64,000 bases of DNA, taken from contig OY979717.1 of NCBI GenBank assembly GCA_963855995.1, positions 9,544,001-9,608,000 of the forward strand, given 5' to 3'. The position numbers were made by a program, and so were the translations under genes. The notes under the pieces were generated by a model. That model worked only from the letters and a program-made list of their open reading frames with translations. It was not told the DNA's origin and did no database searches. Positions 50,046 through 62,500 of this stretch are shown one piece after another. Each line of letters starts with the position of its first letter. Position 1 is the stretch's first letter. The DNA comes from Muricea muricata (taxonomy: Eukaryota; Cnidaria; Anthozoa; Malacalcyonacea; Plexauridae).

Positions 50046-51720
50046 CGTACTTACGTACCTGCTTGCCCCCAGACCGGCCACATCTGGCTCCAAATCTCTA
50101 CATAATATATCAGAACTAGGGCAGATCTAGACAGTTTGAAACTTTAAAATTCATTCACAAAACAGTTGGGTGCTTGTTTTGTTTAGGTATGCTATAATAT
50201 CGGTTCGACAAACACTTGCCGTGGTTTCCGTCGGCAGTTCAAGAGCATACTCAACCAGTCTTCAGTTATGCATATGTAGTATTAATAAATATATAATAAT
50301 TTTAATTAATTGGACAATCGTAAAGCGACTCTGCTTTTGGTATTGAGCATAGATGGTATTGAGTAATCTTTGAGCAATATAAATATAAATATAAGGAAGA
50401 GAGCTGGAGAAAATGCACCGAAAAAGTTACACTGTCATTTTAAGCGATCTTTGCAATGCTATCAATAAATAGCTGCACAAGATTTTGTTTCACAGGCGCT
50501 TTAAGTTGTTCGGCATAATGCCGGGCTTTTTTTCTGCGCTTTTTTTCTGTTTGTGGCATGCGACATGAGACATGCGTCGGGCAATTAAAGAGAAATGGTT
50601 AAGCTGTTTTAAATCATCAACCGATGTCATTCATACCCTAGTCAAGCTAGTCATGCAGGTCTTTTTGACTCGATAGGAACCAAAATATGACGTGATCGCA
50701 TAATAATACATGGAAATGGAAACCTCTGTTAAAAACACCCCATAATAATTTCCATAATAATAATAATAGATGGAAACGGATCTCTGTTAAGAAATCATAA
50801 TAATTTCCATATTAAAGCAACCCAATGCACTTTTGTGATAATTAGACAGTGAACAATTGCAATTAAAATTGAAATATTTTAATTCGATTAAATTCGTATT
50901 TTAATCGTCGATTCATTTAATTAATCAATCAATCTTCAAGGTATAATAACTGCAGTATTTCTGTACATGTTTGAACGAGTTCCTCGACGTTCAACTTGTG
51001 GTTATGGTGAAGACGCACGGATCATGCTAATAAAAATATAGACAACAAAGTGTCACATAATCTATCTTTGATCTAATGGCGATCAAATACAAAATTAATA
51101 AACAAGCCTTAGGCTTCCGTGCATTCCAAAGTCCAAATTTTATACTGCAAGTAACGCTTTTCGCTTTGAAAAAATGCTCCTGTCAGAACAGCAATAAAAA
51201 ACCTGATACCTCGACATCATGGACATTATTAAATTGCATGAAAGCTTATTCAAAGAGATGCAAATTTTGATTCATAAATTATAGATTAATACTGACCGTA
51301 TTTTATTAGCACTAATTTATAGATCACTATTTTATTTCTGTTTTTGAGGCAGAGCTTTGCGTTTTTCGCGATCTGAGAACAGAAAGGGCTTTAATAATAT
51401 GTATGAATTGCTTGTTGTGTAATTATAGGCGGAGCTAAATAAATATATAAATCACATGTTTCAAATCTGACGCCTTGAGGCTTGACTTTGCACATTCGTT
51501 TTTCATATTTTTAAGTTAATACTTAGCATATATGTGCAATTATTTTTTTTTCCACGTAACAAGAATCATCCAAAAGGAAACACTCACTGAAAAATCGAAG
51601 CTGCTCTGATTACTATTGACTGCATGAGGCAATACAGAGCTACTGACGACGTCATGGGGCCATATAAGTATCCACTAATCTCAAAATCCACTAATCTCCA
51701 AATTTATTCTTATTATTACT
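50046..51720. other. Intergenic stretch with a local tandem duplication
   Basis: No gene recognised. At about 50700-50815 a unit of roughly 65 bp (GGAAA-GGA-CTCTGTTAA, then CATAATAATTTCCATA) is present twice with drift. Confidence 0.4.
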
Positions 51721-51889
51721 CCGCCTGCCGTAGGCGAGGCGAAGTTTTAAATTTTCCCCATTTCTGTTTTTTTTCCTTTTTATTTTTTTCGGTATCGCAA
51801 GTTGGCGCAGCGCTCATGGGTGATACCGCTGGGCACAAGCCGCGTGAGCCGACCTAAACACGGCGTTTGAACTCAATGTCTAGCGGAAT

Positions 51890-52237
51890 ATGCCAACAAA
51901 ACACGTATTTTAACATGTATGCTAGAACATCTAAACCGCTAGAAGGTTTTACGCGCAAAGATTCTCTGCAAAATGTTTTAAAACGACAAATTCCACCGCG
52001 AAACTTTACCGAGGAGCGATGTATCGCGGTGAAGTTTTGAGAGCGTGTTTCCGTCATTTTCTGTTGTGTTTCCACTTTTAAGAAATTTAGAAATTTCTGA
52101 CAAGAATCAAACGCAAATTCTACTGAAATATCTATATACAAAACACAATTTTTAACATGTAATAGTTGACAAAAAGGGACAGGAAGGTTCTTTATCAAAA
52201 CATTGCTCCAGAAATGTTTTAAAACGGCAAATTTTGA
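51890..52237. repeat. Two spaced copies of a ~95-bp unit
   Basis: Blocks TTTTAACATGTA, GAAGGTT and AATGTTTTAAAACGACAAAT occur in order at 51890-51985 and again at 52148-52237. A 114-codon minus frame over this segment shows no domain and is probably repeat-derived. Confidence 0.5.
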
Positions 52238-52877
52238 TAGACTCCGTCATTCCATGATCAAGGAGTGAGTCTAGGAAATGTGTTCCTAATTCTAATCACA
52301 AAGTATTCGTTGTGATTTCCTTCCTTGGCTTGGTCTTTTATTTCTACCTATGTTGAGATGCTGATATTTCGTGCAAAATGATTTACTTGCTCGTGGGATC
52401 TCATACAACTATGAAAGGTAAGAAAAATTTTACCTTCCAATTCCAGAAATACATATGTTAGTCTGAAGTTCCCAACAAATTATATCGTGGAGACTTCAGG
52501 CAGTGTGCTACACTGAGAATAGTCATTTAAATGATGCTATCAGGTTAATATATTTATGTATTGTATACACTTTTAGTAAAATTTTCTTTACTTGCAACTA
52601 CTCAAAAATAAAACAGCCATATGTTGGTGGTATCATGACAAAAGAATCTTGTTCAGTATATGTACTATGAAAGTCTTTAATTTATCTCAAACCATGTTTA
52701 CCGCAGTGCATTGTGGTCATGCGCGTTCGGAAATGCGCAGAACACCTTTCTTCACCTGCGTTTCATCATCAATTATGTCTTGTGTTCAGAAGATATTATG
52801 TTTCAGGCTGGCTGTTTAAAAAATCGTGGTTAGTCAAAAGCATAAAGCTCGATAGCGCGCGCATCTATTGTTGGGTT

Positions 52878-53122
52878 TTGAAGCCAGAAATACGTCAAAT
52901 TTTTAGACTTGCGGTCATGTTGGATGGCCCCACTTGCGCATCGAATGCCATAGATTTCTACTACCGGACAAAAAGCTTACGTTTTGAAACAAACGTTTTA
53001 CGTTTTAAGGCGAAAACTTCCTAAAAATCCGTTTTCTAAAAGAAACTACGTTGATTTAATTCTTGAGTGGGACCCTTATACATGGCCGCCGCTATCAAAA
53101 TATGACGTGTTTCCGGCTTCAA
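52878..53122. repeat. MITE, copy 2 (family of 35866)
   Basis: Ends TTGAAGCC and GGCTTCAA, with ATGTTGGATGGCCCCAC and CATGGCCGCCG blocks placed as in the copy at 35866-36091. The two copies have drifted by point changes but keep the inverted ends, consistent with one family spread through the locus. Confidence 0.8.
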
Positions 53123-54039
53123 TTTTATTTGTATTTTGTATTACGATGCACTAGCCAGTGGTCAAAACTCAAAAGCAAATGCCTTATCAAGGTTAAATTA
53201 TATATGCGAGAGGAAGACAATTTGTTTTTCAGAATATATTCATTTTTGAAGTCTGCTGTTTGCGTTAATAGTCAAGTACTGAATTACTACAATTTAAATC
53301 TCGTATTAAATTGCAGTGGAATTTTAATATACATTCTATTTGATAGTATAGCGTCTGTGAAATTGTATTAAAGCGCGTTTGTTTTGTCGATAATAATTTT
53401 CCAACATTACCATTTGTGCTAATAGTCAACTATAATCAAAGTTAGCAAACCACAATTGAACAGAGACGCTGCATAATATACTCATGTTATGTTCTAAAAC
53501 GCATCTGCTGTTCACGCGACAATTATTTACCGTGGAATTATGACAGTTTTAAATTTCGTGTGTTAGTTAGTGTTCTAGAAAATATTTCCAACAAACATAA
53601 TTATGCAAAACTAAGTATTTCAGAGTTCACTGTAACTGTAAAAAATTATTCCTTATTGATAAAGCATTTGCTTTTCGACTTCGTGCAACGTTGACCCCTT
53701 TTGACCCCTTATGCTTTAGCCAGCCTGAAACATGATATCTTCTGGCAGACAAACTGAGTCAAGCCGAGTAATGTACTTGGCAGGCTAGCAATGCACACTA
53801 TCCCACTGAATATATTTTGGGTTGCATAATTAAATGTCGTTTTCCAATAACCTATTAAGGCTCCGCAGTATTCCCTACCTTGCAGGTTACCCAGTAACTG
53901 ATTTAAAAAGGAACTCCTTGGGCAGAACAGAAATAAGTGAATATACCCACCCCCAATGACCGCTGTAGTTACAGCCCTGCCTGGCCTTGTGCCCATTTTC
54001 GTTTCGGCAGGCGGAGTGAACGCCTTAGCAGGCGTCTTG

Positions 54040-55799
54040 TTTTAATAACGGCACATCAAGACGAAGAGACGACTGGGGACGAGTCAGTAACAGGTATATT
54101 GACCTCTGTTGTGAGATACTTTATTTGAGACACCGAGTTGTTCTTCAATAAGAAATGTGACGGACCTTTTAGATTTTGAGATTACCTAATTATATATGAC
54201 TTTGGTATGCCTGGAAAGTAAAAAGAAACCTTAATACTATTTTTGATGATATAGTTTTCAAGACTTATTATCTTACTGTCATCAGACAATGCATTCCATG
54301 TATTTTCATACATGGATAAAATGGGATGGACAAAAGATTAAAAACTATTCCCCGAAATCCACTCTTTCAAATGACCGGTATGACTGAGGTCAGGATATAT
54401 AATCCAGATTTAATCCTGTGTGGGAAACAGGGATAGTTCCGGTGCCTAGAGAAAAAGCATGCCACTTTCCACTGAGATCGCTCCCCTGAGTTTTTACCCA
54501 ATTGATTCACAAATATACAGACATGATTGGTTGTTGTGTCATAGTTGTTCTAGGGATGTACTGACACTGCTGGTTCCTTTTACGTTGATGCGTGGAAGTA
54601 GAAAAGAATATCTTTATAACATAGTTACCGTAATCGGATCTTCCATGTAAATGCTCTTATCTCGGTTGCCATAGTAATGACAAGTGGCCGATCATTAACA
54701 CAATTTTGCAGTGAGATCAAGGTTACAGAGTCCTTTGTTCCTCGAGGTTGCAATAAACAGTTGTAGGACTAATCATGCTATTTGACAATGCGAAGAGTGA
54801 TAAATTTGAAGTGACTAACAAGCCAGAAGATCAGGTACGAGATGAGGTTTAACCATCTTGGTCCATTATGATCCGGAACCATTTATCAATCTTTATGATA
54901 CGCTGTAGATAGATATAATAAGAGTTTCTGAATGACAGAAATTTTAACATATTTAAGGTGAAGTTTTAACAGCTAAGTAAGATTGTAGCAGAATTAATAA
55001 ATTAAGATATTTACAGGCGTGAGTGTGACTGTGTAAAATTCAATTTGTACACCGTAGCTTTTATCAAATTGTGAATCAAGGAAATATACGTCCTTGGCTA
55101 TAAATTATCATAGAAAGTAAGGGAAACTTATTGCACATAAGCTGACAACCTATAAAAACATGGAATTTCAAGTATTGTCTATACAAGCGGAAGTTGACTC
55201 TGAGGACTGGCGACACTGCCAATCTTGTTCAACCTGAAAAGTGGAATACTGTGGGAAAGGATTAGTTGAGATGCGACACCACCTCGACCGCACCGCGTTA
55301 ATAATAATAACAATGATGAAATCTTTATTTAAGGAGGGTGTGCTAGTATATATTTATATTTATATCATTATCATCAAATTTCTGCTCTAGCTCTGTTGGC
55401 CCATGCTATAGAGATAAGATCTATTTAGCATAACAATGATGCATTTTAGTTTCAATCTAAATTTTATTAGTGTAGATTGACATATTTACCAAACATTTAG
55501 GTGTAGTGTCTGCTTTTAGAGCCGGCCATGCATGGGTTTCATCTAACCATCTTACATTTTGCAGGCTGCGACAAGCTAATTTTTATCTATATTCGTTCAT
55601 CGGCGGCGCCATCCCTTTTGTCTGTGATGAATAAAAGGAAAATTTTTGCATAAATATTCGCTCCCAATAACCACAAACAAAAGGTCCTAACCATTAGCGA
55701 GCAATGAATGGAAACTACTAGATATTCTTAGAACAACTTTTTTCATTCATGCAGCGAATTTTCTGTTCGCGCGAACTTGATATGGTCATTATACAGTGC
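54040..55799. other. Intergenic stretch without recognised genes
   Basis: About 1.75 kb, AT-rich, no coding or RNA gene signal found on either strand. Confidence 0.4.
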
Positions 55800-55985
55800 G
55801 TCCTAAAAAAGGCTACCCTTTGAGGTCAAGCGGCAGTGCCGAACATTCAAATTTGAATGTTTTAGCTCCCTATTGATGAGAACAAAAAATCAAGAATGCG
55901 AAATATTCACTGTAATGCAGAGATTTTTTATGCTTACGTTGCAAATTAATCAAATTTATTATTGCCTTTATATGCAGTCTCCTTA
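55800..55985. repeat. Half-element related to 58083-58305
   Basis: Starts AAAAAAGGCTACCCTTTGAGG and contains ACATTCAAATTTGAATGTTTT and TTTATGCTTACGTTGCA. These blocks also occur in the element at 58083-58305. Just to the right, ACAAATAACACT-(2)-GAGCATGCGCATT is duplicated at about 55988 and 56037. Confidence 0.5.
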
Positions 55986-56389
55986 TATACAAATAACACT
56001 TTGAGCATGCGCATTTGTCAAAAACATGGCTGAGCTACAAATAACACTCAGAGCATGCGCATTGCACACATTTTCTGTTATTTTAGCAATTTAAAACAAT
56101 TGTAATCTTTTCATGTTACGTTCTATTCAAGTATTTATGTTACGTTCGTAAACCAGGATCACCTGGGAGTTGCTCTATTCCTACATGTATTGCTATAAAC
56201 GCGACATCTTTAGCTAAACTTGACGCTTGTTCAGCATTGAATTCAGAACTGAATACCAATAATATATGTAGATCTGGCTATTGTGACAGCAACTTGACTA
56301 AAACCTACCATTCCTAGTCAAATGATATGCCCTCACAGTTTTACTGTGATATGCAAAGACAGACCATACGATAGGCAGTGGGTGGCTTA

Positions 56390-56865
56390 GGTGGTGTTTA
56401 TATGAGCTCTGCATAAGGGCTACCCCAGCTGTAGGGCTGGTTTTCACCGTGTGTTTACATGAGAAAAATCAGCCCTCTTGCTAGGGCTGGCTCGCTGTCA
56501 CAAACAACATTGAATGGCTTCCGTGCATCTCATTATATTTATTATACTACCCAAAATCGAAGTTTACCGAGCATATTTTGGAACAAAAACCGGCAAACAA
56601 TTGGATATTCTTTTAGAACTATGTCTTTAGGGTAAAAAAGCTTCAAAGACTTGAGTTTGTACTAAATACTGCAGGTTTTCTACTCAGCCCTACTAGAAGG
56701 GCCATGAGCCCTCCTTGCAGGATCTCACCTTGCAAGTAGCGAGATTTCGCCTAATAGGGCTCTCCTCTCATATAAATGCAAACAATTTTTAATGCGAAAT
56801 GTATTAGCAAGCGGGATCTCACCTAGGAGAACTAGCCCTTATGTAGGGCACATATAAACACCCCC
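56390..56865. repeat. MITE with TTA target duplication, 476 bp
   Basis: Inverted ends: GGTGGTGTTTATATGAG at the left and CATATAAACACCCCC at the right, each followed inward by GCATAAGGGCT / AGCCCTTATGT. TTA flanks both sides (56387-56389, 56866-56868), the PIF/Harbinger-type signature. The interior carries many AGGGCT / AGCCCT words in both orientations, probably transposase-binding repeats. Confidence 0.82.
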
Positions 56866-56884
56866 TTAGCAGTCTTGTAAGAAT

Positions 56885-57745
56885 GACTGGAAACTTTAAC
56901 GTTTGGAGAAAGTTTCGAATCCTTATGAATGTCTGTGGACTAAAATAACCACCAAAAACTCAATATTTTATCTATCAGCGATATGTCATTCTCCCTCTCC
57001 TGAATACCAATTTAGTGACCTTCTGGATTTTCTAACGGACTCACGTGAGAGATTATTATCATTAAAGCCCAATCCGAAACTGATCACAGCTGGAGACATC
57101 AACCAGTTCCAAACCGTGGGGTTCCTCAAGAAACAGTATTGGGTCTAATATTATTTTCTATTATGATCAATAACATTCTTCCTGTCTAAGCTTGAAACTT
57201 AGTTGTTATATTTATTGATGCCTTTGCCGATGATAACTCGTAAATTTGATTGAAGATATTAGGCGTAACGTTTCAAGAGAATCCTATCATGTGAGACTTC
57301 AAATTAGATGAATTAACAAAAGAAGCTTGTGGTCAACTGTATATTATCCGCACTTGCAAATACTATATATAGGTCTTCCAGGAAGGACTTAGGCCTTCAC
57401 TTTCATAGTCTATTTTACGAAAATTAGACAGTTTTTGCCATAGAGGTCTGGCGATGTGCGTCGTACTCCAAATACCCTAGCCAAATAGATAAATTTTTAA
57501 AACGTTCATATAAGTATGGATATCTTATACATGAATTATCTAATTTTGATATATTAGACAATAAAGAAAGAGTTTTATAGGAGAAAATAACCGCAGATCT
57601 CAACCATCTTTTGCAAGCCTTGTTACCTCCTGGACGGCAATTAGCATTACGCGATCGTGGACTTGAATATGAACTACTGAGAGTTCGAACAGAAAAATTT
57701 AAAATAGTGTTTGTTAATAGATACCTCTTTAACTTTATATGATAT
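56885..57745 (+). mobile_element. Degraded LINE (non-LTR retrotransposon) with internal deletion
   Basis: Three pieces in order. First, an endonuclease segment (56909-57110) with PYECLWTKIT and AGDINQF, the equivalent of the catalytic GDxN motif. Next, a reverse-transcriptase segment from 57114 in a shifted frame (RGVPQETVLGLILF) and the polymerase-type FADD box near 57224. Last, a C-terminal piece at 57600-57739 (LLPPGRQLALRDRG, then VRTEKFK). Most of the reverse transcriptase between endonuclease and GVPQ is missing, and stops and frameshifts interrupt the rest. The motifs fit the Jockey/CR1/L2 side of LINEs. It is dead. Confidence 0.75.
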
Positions 57746-57832
57746 TTTATAAATTAGAATTTCTATTCCATTAGAACAACGATACTCAATATAAATGGAA
57801 CTTTACTTCTACTATTCAGTATTGTTAGTATA

Positions 57833-58305
57833 TTAATATAGAATATCGTGATCGGCATATAACCACCGACAATTTTGCTCAACCTTGGTCCAATAATCTA
57901 TAATTGTTCTGTCAAAATAACACATAACGAGCTCATTAGGAAATAATTTAAACATGTGATTGAAATGTGAACATGCTGTGCTAAAGTTTGACTTCATAGG
58001 GTAGACGTTTTTTGGGACAAGCTTAAATGATAGTCTTTTTTGGAGACACACTTACTGTGCCCCCCCCCCCCCCCCTCCCACAAAAAGGCTATCCCTTGAA
58101 GCCAAGGGCTAGTGTCGCGCGTTCGAACTTAAGTGCCTGATTAGCACAAGAATTCTCGGCTATACAGAGATTTTTATGCTTACGTTGCATATTAATTGAA
58201 TTTGTTTTGCCATAATAACACATAATGGGCTCATTAGGGAATTAAAACATTCAAATTCGAAAGTGTGGAGCTGGCGCTTGATTTCAGACACCCTCTATGT
58301 ATTCT
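57833..58305. repeat. Foldback repeats flanking a poly(C) run
   Basis: The unit at 58083-58305 has inverted ends (AAGGCTATCCCTTGAAGCCA facing GGCGCTTGATTTCAGACACC) and inner blocks shared with 55800-55985. The left neighbour 57895-58050 shares AATAACACATAA-GAGCTCATTAGG with it. A 16-base C run lies between at 58060-58075. Confidence 0.55.
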
Positions 58306-59561
58306 TAAATGCGCATTCACTCCGGCCATATCGTAGCGAAATTTATAGCGTATTTAATCGGAAATACCCACAATGGCATACACACTACTTTCACTACCGG
58401 ATAACTTAGGTACTTCGAGATGTAGAATGATTGAATAAAAATTTCGATCAACTGAATGTCGTAGTGAAGTTCCTTATTTTAAGCTTCAAAGCTAAAATAT
58501 TCCTTTTTGCGGGAACTTTTTTGAATAACTAATCTTTAGCTCTCATATATCACAACTCGCCAGCGATTATCAGCGACCTGCCGTCGGTTTTGTGAGAAAA
58601 TGTGTGCAGAAAAACAATAAAAGACATCGCCGATGAATTACGTTATATGAGAACTAGGCTAAATACAGTGGCTTGGAAAATTCGAAGACTGATTGAAATT
58701 TACTGAGGCAATTTATCCGCATGAATAATATCATGCCATGTTCGGGATTCCCAAGGGCTTCTCTTTGGGGGGAGGGGGGGGGAGGGGGTGTCTATAGGAG
58801 TTGCAAGACTAACGTTTTTAGATGACCACTTTTTATAAAAGCACTCCCTTGTGTCGAGACCATGATATTTTGATACGTTCAATAGCCGACAAATTACATT
58901 TTGGTTTTGTATTTAGGAACATCAAGCATTTTTTAGAAAGAAAATTGTGATATTTGCTATCGTAGTAAGTATGCAGTGCTAAGCTTAGACCACTTTTCCA
59001 AATTCCTTATTACATACACTAGTGAAAAAAAATAATTGTACTAATATTTGAATTTATTTGCTTCTTTGACGGATGTCGTAAACTATGATGCTTTATGCAA
59101 ACTGTCGAGCAAAGACCATTTTGGCTGGAACGCTAATTTGGGTGTGGGGTGTGTATATTCATATATTCATGTTCTTTCCGACGATTCTTTTCAAATAAAA
59201 TTCGAGCAAAACATGCATATATGAATCTTCCCCCCCCCCCCCCCCCCATTAACGTTTTAGCCACAGAAAATTGGCAAATTTGCTTACATGCATGTACAAC
59301 AGCAATTATTAGAAAGCTTGCTGTCTGAGGTATTATTACGCATTTACTCGTTATATATAGTCATAATTATTGCGCATGGAGCAAAAATCAATCTCTGTAT
59401 AAGGTGGAGATAGTTTTCGTCTTGATTTACATTTACTTTTACTCTACGATTTTAGCATGTGCTTTTTCAACTAATAATTAGATAAGGTGATTTTATAATT
59501 TTTTTGCGGCTGTTCAGTCACTTGTATCCGTCCTGACTCCAGGTTTCTTTTCTATCATTAG
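58306..59561. other. Upstream of the first recognised ENPP exon
   Basis: No recognised coding. The missing start exon of the ENPP gene may be here. An 18-base C run lies at 59230-59247, and a G-rich stretch near 58765-58790. Confidence 0.35.
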
Positions 59562-62500
59562 GGTGCGATTGTTTTGTTAATTATTTTGGCTGTTTGTCTT
59601 GGTGTTGTACTGAGCAAAGATGATAGTGGTGGAGGTAAGTAAAACTATAGCAACCCTTACACAAAAAAAAACTCCACAGACTTGTTGCAATTAATTTGTC
59701 AATTTTACTGGCTTGTACCAACTTGTCAGTTGTCATCAAGTTGAAACAAACTTGTCAGTTTCATCAAGTTGCGACAAGCCTGTACAAATCAGACGAGTCT
59801 GTGGATAAAGCGTTTTTACAATCGACTTAAAACAAATGTATTGACAACTTGCCATACATCGACTTTTCGCCAATAAGCTGTTGCCTAGCCATGCAAACAA
59901 GGATTTTTTGCAGGATTTCAACAGACGTGTTGCACGTTCATTGTCAAAACGTTTCGAGTATCTAAAAAAACGAAACGATGTGGTACTTAATGTAGCATTA
60001 TATAATGCTACACGAACTATGATTATATATGTCCCAATGATGCAGCCACGTTAATTGGCATTTTATCAGGTATAAAACCATTGCTACGGCCTACGGTTGT
60101 GATTTTGTGTCCCCTTAAATTTTGTATGCTTTCCTCATCTGCCTCGCTCTTCTTCTGGAAGCCTGCTAACGAGTTTATGGTAACCTGTATCATTTGTATA
60201 TTTCATATAGCCGAGAAATTAACATTCAATAAACCGTAAGTATCTCGAGAGAAATATAAGAATATATTCTATTTTAAAATTGTGATTTCTTTTTCGTTAA
60301 AATAACAGTTTCAACGACATTTTCATTTTACAGCCCTGTTATACTTATATCGGCTGATGGATTTCGTTGGGATTATTTAACACGCGGTCTAACACCGAAC
60401 ATCAAAAAATTTGGTAGGTCTAACACGTAGTCCTGTTGTAAAGTCCAGTCGAACCGACCTGAGCTATAGCAAGAGCAAGGTTCGATTCAGCTTGCTCGGT
60501 GCGGATATAAAATCTACACTGAATAACCATGCATAAGTTTTGTTTCTTTAGGAAATAGTGGCGTACAAGCAAAGTTTATGCTATCACAATTTCCAACCAA
60601 AACATTTCCAAATCATTACACCACCGTCACAGTATGTATAACTGTTCGATACTATACATCATTGATTGTTTTCTGTCAACTATTGTATATCAATATATAT
60701 ACTTTGATTAATTTTTAAAGCTACTATGTAAACCTACTATTATATATCTTGGTCAATTTTTAGACTATACTTACAGCGTTGTTCAAATTGAATTAAAATA
60801 ATTCACTATTTGTAATTAAAATTTCTACCGTAGTCTGTATGTCTATTATAGAGTAATATTTATATCTATGCCCTATTTCGTATACAACGGTTAACTGCTG
60901 CCGTATGTTTTTCAATGTCTTCGTTTTTGCAGGGTTTATATCCAGAATCTCATGGAATAGTTTTCAATGCATTTTATGATCCGGATTTAAGGCGACTTTT
61001 TACAATCAGGAACTCTTTATATGCTCCCTTCTGGCATGGAGAGCCGGTATGTGCAAACAGTAAATATGCCAATTTTTCGATGTGTGTTGCGGCATTGGCA
61101 TAGCCAGGTCGAAAATTTTAAAAGGGGTCTTTATGTACATGCATGTTCTGCACAATTATTTCCTATTTGCTCCCACCCAATATGCCCCTCTGGTTTCTAC
61201 ATGATTTAAGAAACATAAAACATAAATAAAATTCTGTGATAATATATAATTTCAGTATTTTACACAAGTGAATATAAGAAATCTGACGTAGTGATTGGTA
61301 AAATTTGACGTGACATTCACGTACAGGTGAATATAACAGTAAAAACAAGTTACAAAATGGTGGCTAGCTGCAAGCCGCCAGCAAAATTAACAAAATTTTA
61401 TAAAAAGCCAGTTGTTCTTTGAATTCACATCTGTAAAGCTCGAAGTGCTCGACTATATAATATTATATACTTATAGAAACACGGTTTTTCGCGAGCTTTC
61501 CACTTATCCACTAATCAACGGCCATGTTTTCAAAAGGCTATTTTATAAAACTGTATATCAATGAGAAAAAATATTTTAATTTTTTTTTACAACATAGCGC
61601 CAAAAATATATAATTACTACAAAAGAAGAGCGACGGGAAATTTTCCATGTTGACGCAGAGTTGTAACAACACGGCTCCCAGCCAATGAGCGTTCAGAATT
61701 AACAAATTCTATATATATATATTATAAATTAACATTCAACACATTTTGTTATTGGCTCTCTGAAGCATGTATAGGGAATAAATTTTATTATTCATTTTTT
61801 TAGAAATTTGAGACTTTATTTTTTCCTTTTTTTTTTCATAATCAACCGATCCCTTTTCCTCCATATTGGGCTGGATACGACACATCCCCTCTTTTTGCTA
61901 CATTTTAACCTGCCACTTAACATACGCATGGCGATTAACATCACTATTTCTGAACCGTAATTTTCAATGTAGATTTGGGTTACAGCTAAAAAAAATGGAT
62001 TGAAAAGTGCATCCTATTTTTGGGTTGGATCGGAAGTAGCAGGTTAGTTACCTACGTATTAGGTAGGTATTATAGATAAAAGTTATGAAAAGGAATAAAA
62101 ATATAAAAAATATTATAACAATTCAAATTGACTTAACTGATACACGCAAAGAAATTTTAGGTAGACATCAAACGTAGTGTCACGAATAATACAAGTGAAC
62201 TACAGAAACAAAGGATAACGAAAAATTGAACCCAATATTGATGTTTGCTTTGTTCTTTATATTTCATATTTCAGGTATGCAACCAGATTACTACAAGAAG
62301 TATAATCAGTAAGCAAAATTTGTATTTTCATGTGGTGAAAGCCTTAGCTACAATGAAATTAAAAGTGAACTGAGTTGTAGCAGTACAACCATGGTTTACT
62401 TTTCTGATTTTATGCACTGTAATGCTTTTCTTCTAAATTAAAGAACAAATAAGACTAACAATTTGTACAATATATATTTTTTCTTTGTTCGTATAGATTA

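Noticed and set aside
51854..52198. 114-codon minus-strand frame
   Set aside because: Coincides with spaced repeat units, no domain, no neighbouring exons.
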